A stretch of 13,614 nucleotides of DNA from CAZHJA01 sp964532865 (GTDB taxonomy: Bacteria; Patescibacteriota; Microgenomatia; UBA1406; GWC2-37-13). Below the pieces are notes generated by a model that worked only from the letters and a program-made list of their open reading frames with translations, had not been told where the DNA came from and made no database searches. The position numbers and the translations under genes are program-made. The stretch lies in NCBI GenBank assembly GCA_964532865.1, contig CAZHJA010000022.1:1-13614 (forward strand), given 5' to 3'. Of the stretch, positions 6,636-13,544 are shown piece by piece (positions within the stretch are counted from its first letter, which is position 1; every line of letters starts with the position of its first letter).

Positions 6636-6649
6636 TTAAATATCCGACA
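6636..6649 (+). repeat. Left terminal inverted repeat of the insertion sequence
   Basis: TTAAATATCCGACA, an exact inverted copy of 7559-7572. It is 20 bp before the transposase start codon. Confidence 0.85.
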
Positions 6650-6669
6650 GAAGTATATCAAGTAATATT

Positions 6670-7572
6670 ATGTATGATATTGAGATGAACAAGTTAACAC
6701 AAATAGCTCTAGCGTGGGAGTTATACAAAAACAACACGCCTAAAATATCAATTGCCCAAGCATTAACGATCCATCGAGAAACAGTTGGAATTTGGATACA
6801 AAGGATTGAAAAGCTAGGAGGGAATGTAGAATTATTTATCGACAGTTATGTTAATGCCAAAAAGGGACAAAGAAAGAAAAGAAAACTAGATGGACTTATG
6901 AAAGCAAGAATATATCGCCTGAGAGAAGAAAATAGAGATTGCTGCGGACAAAAGATTAAAAAGTATTTATCCCAAAGTTACGGCTCAAGTCCAGGAGTAA
7001 CAACAATTTACAAGGTTTTAAGAGAAAAATATCAACTAAGAAGTAAGTGGAAGAAAAATCAGGTAAGAGGACCTGTTCCAAAAGCAAGTTACCCTCGACA
7101 GGTAATTCAGATGGACAGTGTTAATTTTGGGCAAGTATTTGCCTTTACTGGTATTGATATATTTTCCAAAGAAGTAGTTGTTAAACTGTATCCGTCATTA
7201 ACTAGTAAAGACGGTGAAGATTTTTTGCACTTTTCATTTAAGACACGATTTAATCATTCAGATCTTTTACAAACTGATGGAGGAAGTGAGTTTAAAGATC
7301 GTTTCAAAAGAAAAGTTTATCTTTATACCGATAGATTTAGGATAGCCAGACCATACAGAAAAAATGAACAAGCATTTATTGAGTCTTTCAATAGAACTTT
7401 AAGGAAAGAATGTTTAGGTTGGAGTAAATATCCAAAGAAAGAATTACCAATTCTAGAAAAAGAAGTAAATGAATATTTGTTGTATTATCATAGTAAACGA
7501 GTTCACTTATCGTTAGATTTAAAAACACCAAACGAAGTTATTAAAAGTTATCAGTTAGTGTCGGATATTTAA
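6670..7572 (+). CDS. IS481-family-like DDE transposase
   Basis: 300 residues, full length for the family. Helix-turn-helix at about 26-50 (ISIAQALTIHRETVGIWIQR), a second DNA-binding helical part to about 125, then an rve/integrase core. The catalytic triad is complete: Asp149 in IQMDS, Asp203 in QTDGGSEF and Glu238 in AFIESFNRTLRKE, with 34 residues between the second Asp and Glu (DD35E). Residues KTPNEVI near the end match the usual tail of IS3/IS481-type enzymes. A second possible start is Met6 at 6685. It would cut and join the element ends. Because frame, triad and both inverted repeats are intact, the element may be active. IS481 is preferred over IS3 because there is a single frame and no orfA or frameshift. 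Confidence 0.9.
   Translation: MYDIEMNKLTQIALAWELYKNNTPKISIAQALTIHRETVGIWIQRIEKLGGNVELFIDSYVNAKKGQRKKRKLDGLMKARIYRLREENRDCCGQKIKKYLSQSYGSSPGVTTIYKVLREKYQLRSKWKKNQVRGPVPKASYPRQVIQMDSVNFGQVFAFTGIDIFSKEVVVKLYPSLTSKDGEDFLHFSFKTRFNHSDLLQTDGGSEFKDRFKRKVYLYTDRFRIARPYRKNEQAFIESFNRTLRKECLGWSKYPKKELPILEKEVNEYLLYYHSKRVHLSLDLKTPNEVIKSYQLVSDI
7559..7572 (+). repeat. Right terminal inverted repeat of the insertion sequence
   Basis: TGTCGGATATTTAA, the exact inverted copy of 6636-6649. It includes the last codons and the TAA of the transposase. Confidence 0.85.
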
Positions 7573-7653
7573 CTGAACATATCGCTATAGGATTATTAAT
7601 AAAATAAATTACTAGTAATCAGTTATTTTTAAAGAAATTAAATATTAATTCGA

Positions 7654-7659
7654 TATAAT
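7654..7659 (+). promoter_or_regulatory. -10 box giving a leaderless methyltransferase mRNA
   Basis: A perfect TATAAT lies so that position +1 falls on the A of the ATG at 7666. No Shine-Dalgarno site fits in between, and no good -35 is visible 16-18 nt upstream. Confidence 0.55.
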
Positions 7660-7665
7660 AAGCAT

Positions 7666-8211
7666 ATGAAACTTAATGCACACCAGCTTAGAGAAGTAGA
7701 AGAGAAAGAAGTAAAAGAAAAACTTAAAAACATTAAAAGAAACCCAATCTATCTTATTCTTGAAAATATATATGACACATATAATATTGGAGGGCTGTTT
7801 AGGTTAGCAGATGCCATTGGAGTAGAAAAGATATATTTATGCGGAGAAACTGAAGTTCCTCCAAATTCAAGAATTAAAAAAGCCTCTATTGGGACATATA
7901 AGGTAGTGGCGTGGGAGTATAAAAGGGAAACAAAGCACGCAATACTTGAGCTAAAAAAGGAATGGAAGAAAAAAAAGAAAAATCTAAATGTTATTGCAAT
8001 TGAGCAAAGTAAAGAGGCAGTTAAATATACAAAAGCAGACTACAATCTTCCAATCGCCCTTATTGTAGGAAATGAAACATATGGAATAATTCCTAAAACT
8101 TTAAAACTAGTAGATAGCATTGTTGAAATACCAATGTGGGGGATTAATAAGTCTTTGAATGTAATTGTGTCTGCTGCAATTGTATGCTATTTTGCAGTTA
8201 AAAAATGCTAA
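7666..8211 (+). CDS. SpoU/TrmH-family RNA 2'-O-methyltransferase
   Basis: 181 residues with the three SpoU (SPOUT) motifs. Motif 1 is NIGGLFRLADAIGV at 40-53 with the conserved Asn40 and Arg46. Motif 2 is ALIVGNETYGI at about 131-141. Motif 3 is IPMWGINKSLNVIVSAAI at about 155-172. Motifs 2 and 3 form the trefoil knot that binds S-adenosylmethionine. The enzyme methylates a ribose 2'-OH in tRNA or rRNA. It is short and lacks the N-terminal substrate-binding domain of RlmB-type enzymes, so it resembles single-domain TrmH/TrmL-like members; the target nucleotide cannot be told. A tRNA-Thr gene follows 15 nt after its stop, so the two are probably co-transcribed. It appears to be made from a leaderless message. 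Confidence 0.88.
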   Translation: MKLNAHQLREVEEKEVKEKLKNIKRNPIYLILENIYDTYNIGGLFRLADAIGVEKIYLCGETEVPPNSRIKKASIGTYKVVAWEYKRETKHAILELKKEWKKKKKNLNVIAIEQSKEAVKYTKADYNLPIALIVGNETYGIIPKTLKLVDSIVEIPMWGINKSLNVIVSAAIVCYFAVKKC

Positions 8212-8226
8212 AATATATTAAATTAT

Positions 8227-8298
8227 GCCTGAATAGTTTAGTGGCAAAACAAGCTCTTGGTAAGGGCTAGAGCGTGGGTTCGATTCCCACTTCAGGCT
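8227..8298 (+). tRNA. tRNA-Thr (anticodon GGU)
   Basis: 72 nt fold into a full cloverleaf. Acceptor GCCTGAA (8227-8233) pairs with TTCAGGC (8291-8297); D-stem GTTT/AAAC; anticodon stem AGCTC/GGGCT with one wobble and loop TTGGTAA, anticodon GGT; variable loop AGAGC; T-stem GTGGG/CCCAC with loop TTCGATT. The discriminator is T, and CCA is not encoded, so the end must be added by an enzyme. Confidence 0.95.
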
Positions 8299-8309
8299 CA
8301 AACTTAATT

Positions 8310-9206
8310 TTATTCGGCCATTAAATTTTTTAATTGTTTTAATTCCTCTTCACTTGGTATGTTTCCCTCTGGAGTACGTACATCTTCAGCCCTCTCAAAA
8401 AATGGCTGAACACTTGGCATGTTTCCCTCTGGAGTACGTACACCTTTAACAGACCCATCCATAACGTCACTATCATAAGATGGCATTTCTTTTACAGGAG
8501 AAGGTGCCGTAATTGTAACTGGGCCATATTCAAATATCATTTCATATGAATATCCGCTTTGGTCTTCAGTCTTCATTTTTCTCATGAGATATTCTCTATC
8601 ATCAAAATATATGTATTGGGTTGTATCAGTTAGTGTGGGATCTATTATTTGGTATTTAAAGCATGTAAGAGTTCCGCATGCTTCTTTTCCAATCTTTTTG
8701 TATTCTATATTCTCCTGCTGTTTTTCAAACTCTTCTTTTATAGATTCCATATTAGGCATATCTCCCATTTCTTGACCATCTTCACTTTCGTTTTCCATCT
8801 TAAACCATTTATTGTCTGTGAAGTCTTTCATATATGTAACATTACCCATAACGATAATATTTGAAGTCTCTTTTCCTTTTTCACTTGATACAATCTGGGT
8901 GTTTCCTTTATTATCCATTTTCATTTCACTATTAGATTTTTTACCTTCAGAATCAGTGCTTGCTGTTTTTATTGTGTAGTTTAATTTACTCATGTCTTGA
9001 GCCATTCCTTTATTTATATATTTACAAAGTTCAGCATCATTAAACTTACATTTTGAGTCCAATGCAGTTTTTACTCCAGGGATATTTACTTTTGGTAATG
9101 CAGACCCTCCTTTATTGCTCATAAATATATATCCAGCAACACCTGCAATTACAACAACAACTAAAGCAACAACAAGTATTGGCGCAAATCCTTTTTTGTT
9201 TTCCAT
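8310..9206 (-). CDS. Membrane-anchored secreted protein with prepilin-like N-terminus, unknown function
   Basis: 298 residues. The start, MENKKGFAP followed by about 22 hydrophobic residues, looks like the short prepilin-like leader and helix seen in many Patescibacteria surface proteins: a basic stretch, Gly6-Phe7, then the helix. The extracellular part has two Cys pairs (CKFNDAELC near 53-61 and CGTLTC near 176-181) and a beta-rich stretch (YMKDFTDNKWFKME, IYFDDREYLMRKMK). It is of the kind seen in LppX/LolA-like or DUF-type secreted proteins, but I do not assign it to a family. The C-terminus holds two copies of VRTPEGN.PS, 20 residues apart. The -10 box TATACT at 9217-9222 would give a leader of about 4 nt. 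It is divergent from the MazG-like gene. Confidence 0.78.
   Translation of the reverse strand: MENKKGFAPILVVALVVVVIAGVAGYIFMSNKGGSALPKVNIPGVKTALDSKCKFNDAELCKYINKGMAQDMSKLNYTIKTASTDSEGKKSNSEMKMDNKGNTQIVSSEKGKETSNIIVMGNVTYMKDFTDNKWFKMENESEDGQEMGDMPNMESIKEEFEKQQENIEYKKIGKEACGTLTCFKYQIIDPTLTDTTQYIYFDDREYLMRKMKTEDQSGYSYEMIFEYGPVTITAPSPVKEMPSYDSDVMDGSVKGVRTPEGNMPSVQPFFERAEDVRTPEGNIPSEEELKQLKNLMAE
8351..8442 (-). repeat. Two direct repeats of 32 bp, 60-bp period
   Basis: 8351-8382 and 8411-8442 match at 31 of 32 positions or nearly so (CACTTGGYATGTTTCCCTCT and on). The copies lie in frame and encode the duplicated VRTPEGN.PS near the C-terminus of the secreted protein. The near identity at silent positions points to a recent duplication. 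Confidence 0.8.
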
Positions 9207-9255
9207 ATTATTTTAAAGTATAATTACTAATACTTTATTATAATACATAAATAAT
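9207..9255. promoter_or_regulatory. Compact divergent promoter region
   Basis: 49 bp separate two divergent genes. A minus-strand TATACT at 9222-9217 and a plus-strand TATAAT at 9239-9244 lie 4-5 nt of leader away from their ATGs. The -35 region of each overlaps or abuts the -10 of the other, so the two promoters may compete. Neither has a recognisable -35. Confidence 0.5.
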
Positions 9256-9600
9256 ATGAAAAGCAAACAAAAAAAACAAAGCTATTCAACACCATTTGGA
9301 GAATATTTTAGAAAGCTTGATTTAATAGATAAAGATGTTAAATATACTGAAGAATATGGTTCTATGCTAATTTTAGGTCTTGTTGAAGAAATAGGGGAGA
9401 TGGCAAGAGCATATTTAGCAAAACATGGAAGGAAAAAAACTAATATTGCAGCTCAAAAAGATGAAGCGCATGAAGATGAACTTGGGGATATATTAGTAGC
9501 TATTTTAAGATTTGCAAGAATTAAAAACATCAACCTTCATAAACGCACAATGTATTCATTAAAGAAAATTGAAAAAAGAAAAATCTCTCCTAAAATCTAA
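9256..9600 (+). CDS. MazG-like nucleotide pyrophosphohydrolase
   Basis: 114 residues, all-helical. The metal-binding signature of the MazG/dUTPase-like superfamily is complete: Glu44-Glu45-x-x-Glu48 in VEEIGEM, and Glu75-x-x-Asp78 in DELGDIL. Single-domain members of this length hydrolyse nucleoside triphosphates to monophosphate and pyrophosphate, often as nucleotide-pool cleaners. The substrate is not predictable from the sequence. The Lys-rich ends are typical for this AT-rich genome. Its last 11 nt overlap tail to tail with the end of the PfkB gene, and no terminator fits between them. Confidence 0.85.
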   Translation: MKSKQKKQSYSTPFGEYFRKLDLIDKDVKYTEEYGSMLILGLVEEIGEMARAYLAKHGRKKTNIAAQKDEAHEDELGDILVAILRFARIKNINLHKRTMYSLKKIEKRKISPKI

Positions 9601-10429
9601 TATCATTTGAAGCAAAAAACAAACACTTGTAAGCTATATTATTTGCATATCTGCAGGACTTTCTAACATTATTGGTTTTCACATATTTATACCCAAAAGC
9701 AGCACTGAAGATATCTCCAGAGCCAACAGAATCAATGATATTTTCTTTTAAAACAGGCTTTGTTGGAATAATAATATTCTGTTTTTTATCCATAATTATT
9801 GCTCCTTTTTCTCCAAGAGTAATAATACATATTAAGCCATTGTTAACATCTATCCATTTTTTAGCCTTATTCTTCATATCTTTCTCATCCTCCTCAGATA
9901 CAATAACAATATCAACAAGTGATAAGATTTCATTTTCCTCATTAAAGTCCCTAGGTATTACATTATTTTTTTTATCAAAATCTCTAAAATACCCTTGAGG
10001 AAGAATAATTCTAAGAGCAGATTTCTTTAAGTGTTTATTTATCTTTTTAAGATAAGAATATGAAAAGTTAGGAAGAAGAGGGGCAATATATATTATATCT
10101 GCTTTTTTAAGTATCTTAATCATTTTACCATCAATCTTAGGAGGTAGGGAAGATGTCCTATTAAATGCCTTTTGAGTTCTAATTCCTTTTTTTGATTTAT
10201 TTTCATAAATCAAAGATTTATTAATATTTGCAAAAGCAGGATAAATGGGCATATTCTTAATATATTGACTTAAATCTTTGCCGTATGAAGAAATAGCAGT
10301 AAAGAACACATTTGGAAGCTGATTATATACTTTATGAATAAATACTGCAGGTCCTCCAGAAGACATGTACATTGAATTTTCTGAGATATTTCTGTCTATA
10401 CAAATATGACCTATAACTACTACGTTCAT
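9590..10429 (-). CDS. PfkB-family carbohydrate/nucleoside kinase
   Basis: 279 residues from the ATG at 10429. The frame can be extended five codons to a TTG at 10444, but VVVIGHICID should lie at the very start and ATG is preferred. Ribokinase-fold features: VVIGHICIDRN at the N-terminus, SSGGPAVF as the substrate-binding Gly-Gly pair near residue 26, IITLGEKGAI near 204, and the PfkB signature DSVGSGDIFSAAFGY with the catalytic Asp239 and the GSG anion hole. It transfers phosphate from ATP to a sugar, nucleoside or similar small molecule, which cannot be specified. The sequence is short for the family (usual 290-330) and divergent in the lid. It converges with the MazG-like gene. Confidence 0.85.
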   Translation of the reverse strand: MNVVVIGHICIDRNISENSMYMSSGGPAVFIHKVYNQLPNVFFTAISSYGKDLSQYIKNMPIYPAFANINKSLIYENKSKKGIRTQKAFNRTSSLPPKIDGKMIKILKKADIIYIAPLLPNFSYSYLKKINKHLKKSALRIILPQGYFRDFDKKNNVIPRDFNEENEILSLVDIVIVSEEDEKDMKNKAKKWIDVNNGLICIITLGEKGAIIMDKKQNIIIPTKPVLKENIIDSVGSGDIFSAAFGYKYVKTNNVRKSCRYANNIAYKCLFFASNDIRF

Positions 10430-10498
10430 AGTATATAGTATCAAAAATTGAAATATTTTAAAGCAAGAAATCGAAAAAACTCAATAAGCAAACTATAC

Positions 10499-10528
10499 TT
10501 GACATTGAAATAATTGATATGATATAAT
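10499..10528 (+). promoter_or_regulatory. Consensus promoter of the AbiE operon
   Basis: TTGACA (10499-10504), 18-nt spacer, TATAAT (10523-10528), with TG two bases before the -10 box. The predicted start is about 10535, inside the following inverted repeat. Confidence 0.85.
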
Positions 10529-10533
10529 CGAAG

Positions 10534-10557
10534 TAACTTAACAAATTTATTAAGTTA
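10534..10557. promoter_or_regulatory. Inverted repeat, probable operator of the AbiE operon
   Basis: TAACTTAA (10534-10541) and TTAAGTTA (10550-10557) form a perfect 8-bp inverted repeat with 8 nt between, at the predicted transcription start and ending 2 nt before the ATG. Characterised AbiEi antitoxins bind inverted repeats in their own promoter, so this is the natural candidate operator. As RNA it would form a hairpin where the ribosome must land; no Shine-Dalgarno site is present. Confidence 0.6.
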
Positions 10558-10559
10558 TT

Positions 10560-11234
10560 ATGAATAGACAATTGGCTGAAACATTAGAGAAAAAGCTTGG
10601 TATTTTTCAAGAACAGATAGTTCGTGAGGAATATGAAATGATAATTCTTAAAGCTCTTTCTGATAGTAAGCTTGGCAAATCTTTTATCTTTAGAGGTGGA
10701 ACTGCTTTAAGATTAGCTTATGGTTCGCCTAGGTTTTCAGTAGATCTAGACTTTTCAATTATTGGAGATATTGATAAAAAAAAACTAAAAGAACTGTTAA
10801 AGAAAATTTCTGACCAAAATACATCGCTTCAACTAAAAGAAGCACTGCAAAAGAAATTTACATATTTTGGACTTTTTAAAGTTAAAGAAGATTTCTTAAA
10901 GCAATCTTTTTCTATTAAATTTGAAGCATCAATTCGCAGAGTAAAAATGGTTAAAGATAGGGATTATAAGCTAGTGGTGCTTAAAAGCAGTGTTACTTCT
11001 TTGACAGTGTTAGCTCAAGTTGCTAGTCTTGAATGGATTAAAAAAGAAAAGAAGAGCATTAAGCCAGCTAGAATAAGGGATATTTTTGACTTATGGTTTA
11101 TTAATCAAAAATTGGGGAAACCAACAAAAATGGATTTTAAAGGTTGGGATGTGAGAATTGTTAGGGGTGAGCTGCACAAGCTTTTACCTTTAAATGAGAG
11201 GATGTTATTAAAGCAATGGCTACCAGAAAAATAA
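10560..11234 (+). CDS. abiEii: AbiEii-type nucleotidyltransferase toxin
   Basis: 224 residues. The nucleotidyltransferase motif of AbiEii/AbiGii toxins is intact: FRGGTALRLAYGSPRFSVDLDFS at about 44-66, with Gly46-Gly47-Thr48 and the metal-binding Asp62 and Asp64. A later conserved region, LEWIKKEKKSIKPARIRDIFDLWF at about 158-181, matches the second family motif. Members bind nucleoside triphosphates and cause growth arrest or phage abortive infection; relatives (MenT toxins) add nucleotides to tRNA. The protein is shorter than classical AbiEii (about 270-300). It is the first gene of a two-gene operon and overlaps the antitoxin by 19 nt. In the classical streptococcal locus the antitoxin comes first. 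Confidence 0.88.
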   Translation: MNRQLAETLEKKLGIFQEQIVREEYEMIILKALSDSKLGKSFIFRGGTALRLAYGSPRFSVDLDFSIIGDIDKKKLKELLKKISDQNTSLQLKEALQKKFTYFGLFKVKEDFLKQSFSIKFEASIRRVKMVKDRDYKLVVLKSSVTSLTVLAQVASLEWIKKEKKSIKPARIRDIFDLWFINQKLGKPTKMDFKGWDVRIVRGELHKLLPLNERMLLKQWLPEK

Positions 11235-11833
11235 ACAATATAAAACTATTACAAATCTTAAGAGGCTTTAACAAGCCTTATTATACTGTGGCTGATTTTG
11301 AAAAGGTTCTAAATTTAAATAGAGACAGTCTATATGTTTTACTTAATAGGTTGGTTAAGAAAGGAGTATTAATCAGATTGAAAAGGGGAGTTTACAAGCC
11401 TGAATTTGAAAGTCTTGAGTTAGAAAAAATAGCTAATGAGCTTTATTATCCTTCATATCTTTCGTTTGAATCTGCTTTGTGTAGATTTAGCATATTAAAT
11501 CAAATTCCCTATACTTTGACATTTGCAACAAACAGAACATCTAAAAGACTAAATTTAGCCAGTAGAGAGATAGAGTATAGACAGTTAAAAGATGAATTAT
11601 TCTTTGGTTTTTTTTTAAAAGATGGAGTTTATATCGCCGAGCCTGAAAAAGCAATTCTTGACCAGCTTTATATCATGAGTAAAGGTAGAATATTAAAAGA
11701 TACAAGCGAATGGTCTCTTGTCAATCTTGATAAGCTTAAATATTTAAAGTATGCTAAGAAATTTCCTAAGGGGGTGCAGAATATGGCAAAAAAACTAAGT
11801 AAAAGATTTGGAAAATATGTAGTTACGCTTTAG
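11216..11833 (+). CDS. abiEi: AbiEi-type antitoxin / transcriptional regulator
   Basis: 205 residues. An N-terminal winged helix-turn-helix lies at about 15-60 (YTVADFEKVLNLNRDSLYVLLNRLVKKGVLIRLKRGVYKP), followed by the AbiEi C-terminal region with SYLSFESALC near 81-90, YTLTFATNR near 99-107 and IAEPEKAILDQLYI near 141-154. These are standard AbiEi landmarks. In type IV systems such as AbiE, the antitoxin represses its own operon through the N-terminal domain and counteracts the toxin without a stable complex. The reading frame overlaps the toxin gene by 19 nt, so translation is probably coupled. The likely operator is the inverted repeat at 10534-10557. Confidence 0.88.
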   Translation: MATRKINNIKLLQILRGFNKPYYTVADFEKVLNLNRDSLYVLLNRLVKKGVLIRLKRGVYKPEFESLELEKIANELYYPSYLSFESALCRFSILNQIPYTLTFATNRTSKRLNLASREIEYRQLKDELFFGFFLKDGVYIAEPEKAILDQLYIMSKGRILKDTSEWSLVNLDKLKYLKYAKKFPKGVQNMAKKLSKRFGKYVVTL

Positions 11834-11840
11834 AAAGATA

Positions 11841-12620
11841 TTAAAAATCTATCGTAGTACATTTCCAAGTACTTCCTATGTCATCTCTTTTTCTCCAATT
11901 TGTATCACTCATTAAATCTTCAAAGGATATTCCAAGTGAGCTTAACCATTCAACAGCACGATTTAAAACGCTTTCTTCATTTTGTAAATATATATTTAAA
12001 TCACTTTTTGTTTTTCTATACCATGGTGAATCTGGATTTTTTCTTTCTTTTCTATAAGAACGCCGTTGTCTTTTGCGGGAATGTGCAAGTACTTCTTGGA
12101 TTGTAGCTCGTAGTTGTAGTGTTTTATTAACCACAATTGTTTTAGCAAATAAATCAGATAATCGGACAATCCTTTGAATTTCGTCTCCAATAATGCGACA
12201 TAAATATCCAGATCTATTTAAATGTCTTCCTAATGTTGTTGAATCAGAAATATATCTGTCTTTAGACCATATTTTTACCATTAAGTTATCCAGACCTAAA
12301 AATAAATGCCTTGGAATAATAACAAGTTTCATATTGGCTATTCCAATAGTTCAGTCATGTGCAAAGTGATGAGTGTAATTATTTTCAGAAATAATGCCTG
12401 GAAAATTATATTGAATAACAGATCTTCAAAATGAAGAAACTAACAAAATTCTATTTTCTGGATTATCAGGGACTTCCATTTGTCTAAATATATTTGTTCT
12501 AGGCTTTTCGGCTCTATTTAAATATTCATCCCAATTATCGTAAGGATGAATAATTGACTGATCTAAAATATCTGCAGAAAGAGGCTCTTTTATAAAAAAT
12601 CCTCTAAAGATGTTAGTTAT
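11841..12620 (-). pseudogene. Broken gene of unknown family with two in-frame UGA codons
   Basis: The minus-strand frame from 12620 to the TAA at 11841 (about 259 codons) is open except for TGA at 12428-12426 and TGA at 12353-12351. An ATG at 12332 leaves a 163-residue frame, but the protein-like sequence clearly continues upstream: IFRGFFIKEPLSADILDQSI, NRAEKPRTNIFRQMEVPDNP, then SSF-UGA-RSVIQYNFPG and FAHD-UGA-TIGIANM. There is no ATG, GTG or TTG near the 5' end of the long frame; it starts after a TAG at 12621. The downstream part is basic in the middle (HSRKRQRRSYRKERK) and ends in WKCTTIDF. I do not recognise the family. Most likely it is a pseudogene with two nonsense changes and a lost start. 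A transfer from a lineage that reads UGA as Trp or Gly is the alternative. Confidence 0.6.
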
Positions 12621-12949
12621 CTATTTACTCTTGCAGCATAGGAAAAAGCATAAAAGTACTTTTTCCAAAGCTCAGAAGTAGAGGAGAATTGATTGTTGCA
12701 ATAAAAAAAGTCTATTAATACTTCTCGTAAGCGAGTTAACTCCTTAAGGCGCTCTTTGTTTTTCTTATCATCAATAGTTAGATATAGAAGTTCAAAGGCT
12801 CTTTCAAGTGCATGCTTGCTGTATTCACTATTTCCTTTTTCTTTCCAAGAGATAGTTCTTTCAACCTCACTTCCAATATTTGCCATTTGTTCAAAAAAGC
12901 TCAAATTATTCCAGCGGCCTGAAGCTAGTTTTTTATGTTGGAATCTCAT
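12617..12949 (-). CDS. Small conserved helical protein, unknown function
   Basis: 110 residues, predicted mainly helical, with WNNLSFFEQMANIGSEVERTI at 13-33, a charged middle (ERAFELLYLTIDDKKNKERLKEL) and SELWKKYFYAFSYAARVNR at the end. From memory, this pattern (EQMANIGSEV near the start and YFYAF.YAAR.N at the end) belongs to a small conserved family seen in Patescibacteria and some archaea, without an established function; I cannot verify that here. It is a likely four-helix bundle. The start codon overlaps the stop of the DUF5674 gene (ATGA), indicating translational coupling and a two-gene operon. The end overlaps the first codon of the broken frame downstream. Confidence 0.78.
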   Translation of the reverse strand: MRFQHKKLASGRWNNLSFFEQMANIGSEVERTISWKEKGNSEYSKHALERAFELLYLTIDDKKNKERLKELTRLREVLIDFFYCNNQFSSTSELWKKYFYAFSYAARVNR

Positions 12950-13287
12950 CTTTGCACAAGTTTATTAACAACTTTTATTATTTTATTTCTAATTTTTGGA
13001 TTATCAACACCTCGGCTAAAATTTCCTGAAGAGGGACGGATATTTATCATTGAATCAAATTCAATCCAGCTATCATCTTTTATTTTTGGATAAAGATTAA
13101 TTCCCCATAGATCATTTTGTTTAGAATCATCTTTTAAAAGCAAGGTTTCTTCATCTGAGTGAAGTTCACCACTTATAACCATTATTTTTTTTTCAATATC
13201 AACAACAGCCTTAACTAAATCGCCAAATATTTCCTTAGCTATTTTATTTAATTTAGTGATTGAGATATTTTTCTTGACAAGTTTCAT
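12946..13287 (-). CDS. DUF5674 family protein
   Basis: 113 residues. The sequence follows the DUF5674 pattern closely: LNKIAKEIFGDLVKAVVDIEKKIMVISGELHSDEE, then LWGINLYP, EFDSMINIRPS and NPKIRNKIIKVVNKLV. The function of this family is not known; the protein is small, soluble and without a signal peptide. It ends at a TGA that overlaps the next ATG by four bases (ATGA), which shows that UGA works as a stop here. A TGCTATAAT box (extended -10) at 13302-13310 on the minus strand would place the transcription start about 8 nt before the ATG. Confidence 0.85.
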   Translation of the reverse strand: MKLVKKNISITKLNKIAKEIFGDLVKAVVDIEKKIMVISGELHSDEETLLLKDDSKQNDLWGINLYPKIKDDSWIEFDSMINIRPSSGNFSRGVDNPKIRNKIIKVVNKLVQR

Positions 13288-13301
13288 GGTATTAATATTA
13301 G

Positions 13302-13310
13302 ATTATAGCA
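13302..13310 (-). promoter_or_regulatory. Extended -10 promoter of the DUF5674 operon
   Basis: TGCTATAAT on the minus strand; the TG extension can replace a -35 element, and none is visible. The predicted leader is about 8 nt. Confidence 0.6.
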
Positions 13311-13332
13311 GAATAGATTCATTGATTTATTT

Positions 13333-13536
13333 TTAACCAAGATAATTATCTTCAATATCTTCTCTTTTGTTAACACTTATAATATTGAGGTGTCCTATGC
13401 CATGACAAGATGGACACTCAATTACAACTTCGCTCCATCCGGGAAAATCCGCCTTAATTTCTCCTGTTCCATTACACCTATCGCATTCTTTTGTAACGAT
13501 CTCTTTTCTAAAATGTTTAGGATTTTCAATACCCAT
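13333..13536 (-). CDS. Small DnaJ-type zinc-ribbon protein
   Basis: 67 residues with two CxxCxGxG motifs, CDRCNGTG (Cys18, Cys21) and CPSCHGIG (Cys41, Cys44), which together would bind one zinc as in the central domain of DnaJ. There is no J domain, so it is a stand-alone zinc ribbon of unknown role, possibly in protein or RNA binding. TATAAT at 13545-13550 on the minus strand would give a leader of about 2 nt before the ATG at 13536. A longer frame overlapping it in another phase is not protein-like. Confidence 0.75.
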   Translation of the reverse strand: MGIENPKHFRKEIVTKECDRCNGTGEIKADFPGWSEVVIECPSCHGIGHLNIISVNKREDIEDNYLG

Positions 13537-13544
13537 AAATGGTA

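Larger units (their letters stand above)
6636..7572 (+). mobile_element. IS481-like insertion sequence, 937 bp
   Basis: A single transposase gene is bounded by perfect 14-bp inverted repeats, TTAAATATCCGACA at 6636-6649 and its complement at 7559-7572. Similarity continues weakly 2-3 bp outwards. I see no clear target-site duplication next to the repeats, so the insertion may be old or the exact ends may lie a few bases away. The stop codon of the transposase lies within the right repeat. The element sits between the surface-protein promoter and the methyltransferase gene and disrupts neither. Confidence 0.85.

Noticed and set aside
10430..10444. TTG start for the PfkB-family gene
   Set aside because: It adds five codons that overlap the likely promoter; the conserved N-terminal strand begins right after the ATG at 10429.
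11841..12620. Genome-wide UGA recoding
   Set aside because: All other long frames lack in-frame UGA, and UGA ends the DUF5674 gene in an ATGA overlap.
12617..12949. Avd-like accessory protein of a diversity-generating retroelement
   Set aside because: The ARVNR end and helical character resemble Avd slightly, but there is no reverse transcriptase, no template repeat and no variable lectin domain in the window.
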